From Apostichopus japonicus (lineage: Eukaryota > Echinodermata > Holothuroidea > Aspidochirotida > Stichopodidae): a DNA stretch of 64,000 nt. Below, one piece after another: positions 61,158-64,000 of this stretch. Numbering within the stretch: the first letter of the stretch is position 1; every line of letters starts with the position of its first letter. Below the pieces are notes generated by a model. That model was not told where the DNA came from and ran no database searches. It was given only the letters and a program-made list of their open reading frames with translations. A program made the translations under genes and the position numbers. The stretch lies in NCBI RefSeq assembly GCF_037975245.1, contig NC_092562.1:22339054-22403053 (forward strand), given 5' to 3'.

Positions 61158-64000
61158 CTGAAATGAAATGAAAGCAGAGAGAAAATTATATAAATAGAAG
61201 ATAACATTGTATGCTCAATATCTCTGTTGTAGTTCATTGAATACAACTAACTATAAGCTATTACAGTTTTTGTACTGTTTTTTTTTTTTCTTTGCAAACT
61301 AAAAATATTTTAGCAAACATAAGGCCATGGTGTAGTACCACCATATACAGTACCTCTATTCCTTCAACCAAAAGGCTAAGATACTTACAAGTAAGGTTGT
61401 TTATCTCCCAGTCACTCCTGCCCCAGCCCCGGCCTCCACCCCAGACATAAATTATTGGTCAGTATGAAGTTGTATTCCAAACAGTTAAGTTGTTTCTTTC
61501 TAAGTACTACTATTATGAAGAGATGGAAACATGTAGACGGATGTAAAACTAATCCCTTCACAAATATTGCATTTCAGGTAGTGGCTAACTTTTAATCACT
61601 CCAGATAGAGGCTGGGCACAAAAACCACACAACTGGATGATCACTGTCATCCCCAGTGATCTAACAGTGAGACTGTTAGTGTATGTCTGTGACAATGTTA
61701 CGTCAAGTGAGTTTACAAGGAGTCTCTTTGAAAGGGAATATACTGTAGATACTACACATGATCCAGTTAAAAGGATTGTCTGGTAGCCCTAAGAAGTTAC
61801 CTTAAAAAACGATAAATAATTTTCCAAACATGTTGTCAAAGTATGAGAACGCTAATGTTGCCTTTGACAGAGAATCAATGTTTTAATTGTTAAGGATGGA
61901 CACTTCAAATATGATTTGAACAGCAACGAACGTGACGTCATTTTCGCAAATGCAGATTGCGACATAACCCACGCTCGTACAGTACCTACAGTACCTACAG
62001 TAATCACAACAAAAACCGCTTTTGTATACAGATAAATTTCTTCCTTAATTTTCGGTGAAATTTCTTATAAATTAGGTAAGTTTTCCAAAACTCCTTAAGC
62101 TGCTATATAGTAGATTGGTGGTTTAGTGGTCTTTGTGTAACACAAGATAAGTTTGATCAGCAGACTCTTCGTTGTGTACACATCGCGCTATCCAGCTCCA
62201 TCGCGAAGAATGTTCGCATGTAGGCTACTCTAACGTTTACAATCGGACAGTTCTGCGAAGCCTAAGCTTCTCGGTACTACATTCTGCTCTGACATCGTTT
62301 CCGCCAAGTTTCATCTTTCGGTGTTCCAAATACTTTCAAGTTTCCTTTTACTGTACAGTTGATCCGTGAATTTTGTTTCAGCGATTTCGAAGATCAGTTT
62401 ATGAACTGTGGTTTGAGTGTGAGAGTGTATTATGTGCATCACTAAGTATGTATACCAACTTGGCATGGTAGGCTGTATTTGTTCGCGATATGTACGTAAT
62501 ACATAATAGGCATTCACCTGTGCGTGTACACACGAGAGTGCTAACTTCAAGTTGCTGGATTTGCCTATTTGCCTGCACTACGTCAATCACCAAATTGATG
62601 CGTTCGAACAAACGGTGCTTTTGGTGAGAAACTGGTGAATTTGAAAACCAGATTTCTACAAGAAGAAAACGTCGAATGGGCACAAATTTTACATGGTTAG
62701 AAAGAGAAAAATAAGAACTACAAGGAAATGTATCAACATCTTCCACCAGACAATTCCTTTAAGGATTGGTGATAGGTCTACCTGTACTATGTACTGTTGA
62801 CACAAGTTACAGGTAGCGGCTAAGTACAGTAGATATCCCTTCTTCATATTAGCCTGCCTTTACACATTGGCACAAGTGAATTTTTAATGAACAGAATAGG
62901 GAAATTGTATACAGTAGCTTCAATCTACTGTACTCAAGATTCTAAATTAATATTTCAACAATCTCATCTGTTTACTACTATTTTATTACAGGTAGTGGGC
63001 TACAACAGTATGCACATGCTTTTCCCTTTTTTTCCCTTTTAGCTTCAAGTGAAAAGCCATTAAAGATTTAATTTATAGAACAGAATAGAGGTAAATTCAC
63101 AGTTGGTATTTGAGGCTACATATATCTGCGCAGTCTCTGTTGAGGTACTACAGTAGCTGTAAGTGCAATGTATTGGTGCAGTAAGAAGTACAATGTAGGA
63201 AACACTGACCTCAATTGAGAGGTCATCAAAGGCCAGAAATGGTCAAACCTACAGTGGCTAATCACTGACAATAATAGAAGTATATAGTAAGGTGCACACC
63301 TGGCTGAAATTGGCCATTGGGAAGGGGCCAATTAAAGGGAAATTTTGTTTTTATTCTATATTAAAATACGCCATCCTTGAACAGAGAAAGTTCAAATTGC
63401 TAAACAGTAAGAGTATGTAACCTTTCTATGTTTACAGTAGTTGTTTCTTTCTTCAGACTATATTAAATACAATGACCCTCTGCTAAGAAAGTTTAGAATC
63501 TTTGTATTATGGCATAATAACATTCAGAAACATTCATGGTGAATATTCAGTCTTGCTTTGTCCTCTTCTTCTCTTAGTTAAATATATATTTATTTCAAAG
63601 TCATTTTTGCAAGTGTCCTCTTACTGTAGAATACTAAAAGCCCAAAGGAGCAGAAGTTTCAAAATGTAAATTCTCAGGAAACTAAGTTGTGTACTGTACT
63701 TCCATATGTAATGTTCCTGACTGTACATACTGAAATTATTGATAATATTAAACAGAACACCAAAGTTAAACATGGTACGATCCCTCTAATTCTGAAAAAT
63801 ACTTATGTTGTAAACAACATGTCACTTGATAACAAAGAAGGCTGCCAAAAAGTTGTTTTGTTTCAGTGCAATTCAGAAACTGACATGTGATCAAATTTTC
63901 CACAAAAGGCCAAACCTCAAATATCCATAGTTTTCAATATATTGTGGTTACACATGGGAGAAGATGGGAGTCAAAGAATGGGGCTATTCATCACTTTCCA
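61158..64000 (-). other. Upstream region, possible 5' end of the ROR-like gene
   Basis: No exon here is firmly supported. CpG dinucleotides are somewhat more frequent at about 61930-62330 and 62570-62610 than in the introns, which could mark a promoter or 5' UTR. The region also has a T-run at about 61280, short repeats of cctacagta at 61980-62000 and a candidate signal-peptide frame at 62693-62739. From 62.8 to 64.0 kb I see only AT-rich sequence with many tactgta/tacagta words. Confidence 0.35.
62693..62739 (-). CDS. Candidate first coding exon with signal peptide
   Basis: An ATG with A at -3 (gaagATG) opens a short frame, MLIHFLVVLIFLFLT, that looks like a signal-peptide hydrophobic core. 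The frame meets a weak donor, CCAT|GTAAAA, in phase 2, which could join directly to Ig A (starts phase 2). It does not match the phase-1 start of the 61.1-kb exon, so both cannot be used in the same frame. Short hydrophobic frames arise by chance in AT-rich DNA, so this is only a candidate. Confidence 0.22.

Noticed and set aside
60902-61246. The complete 114-codon minus-strand frame around the 61.1-kb exon
   Set aside because: The frame reads through the acceptor and donor, and it is not the frame whose phase matches Ig A. Only the 55-nt exon inside it, in a different frame, is kept.
63116-63331. Minus-strand frame with a hydrophobic stretch resembling a signal peptide
   Set aside because: The frame has no ATG before the hydrophobic segment and a stop lies immediately upstream.

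Overview
This is animal genomic DNA: AT-rich, intron-rich, and scattered with short homopolymer C/G runs, microsatellites, a tRNA-derived SINE and a family of short inverted-repeat elements. There is no sign of bacterial organisation. Reading all exons on the minus strand gives one dominant gene, a ROR-family receptor tyrosine kinase. The protein is clearly related to animal ROR1/ROR2 but diverged from vertebrate copies. Together with the repeat style, this suggests a marine invertebrate, perhaps an echinoderm. That placement is inference and was not tested against any database.

Layout, in gene order from high to low coordinates: possible 5' exons at 62.7 kb and 61.1 kb; Ig domain A at 36.5 kb; a 25-nt linker exon at 22.9 kb; Frizzled domain A at 22.4-21.9 kb; a 31-nt linker exon at 11.7 kb; Ig domain B at 10.3-10.0 kb; a second 31-nt linker exon at 8.75 kb; Frizzled domain B at 8.2-7.8 kb; a kringle split over two exons at 6.9 and 6.1-5.9 kb; the transmembrane exon at 5.0-4.85 kb; and one terminal exon with the juxtamembrane region, the whole kinase and the C-terminal tail at 2.4-1.3 kb. 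From the 61.1 kb exon to the stop, twelve exons join with GT/AG borders and matching phases into one open frame of about 1,045 codons.

The main discovery candidate is the ectodomain. Vertebrate ROR proteins have one Ig, one Frizzled-type cysteine-rich domain (CRD) and one kringle. Here the Ig-linker-Frizzled module is present twice in tandem, giving Ig-Fz-Ig-Fz-Kringle-TM-kinase. The two copies share exon phases, Cys patterns and glycosylation positions. The membrane-proximal copy looks canonical and the distal copy is diverged. Exon phases would allow either module to be skipped, so single-module isoforms are possible. The kinase keeps canonical nucleotide-binding, catalytic and DFG motifs, unlike vertebrate ROR1/2.

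The rest is intron or flank. The large introns (24.5, 13.3 and 10.3 kb) hold two long inverted-repeat MITE-like elements plus decayed relatives, tandem repeat arrays at 37.3-37.8 kb and 48.5-48.9 kb, a minisatellite at 13.0 kb, a near-perfect hairpin at 31.1 kb, and many unassigned stretches. No second convincing protein-coding gene was found on either strand.
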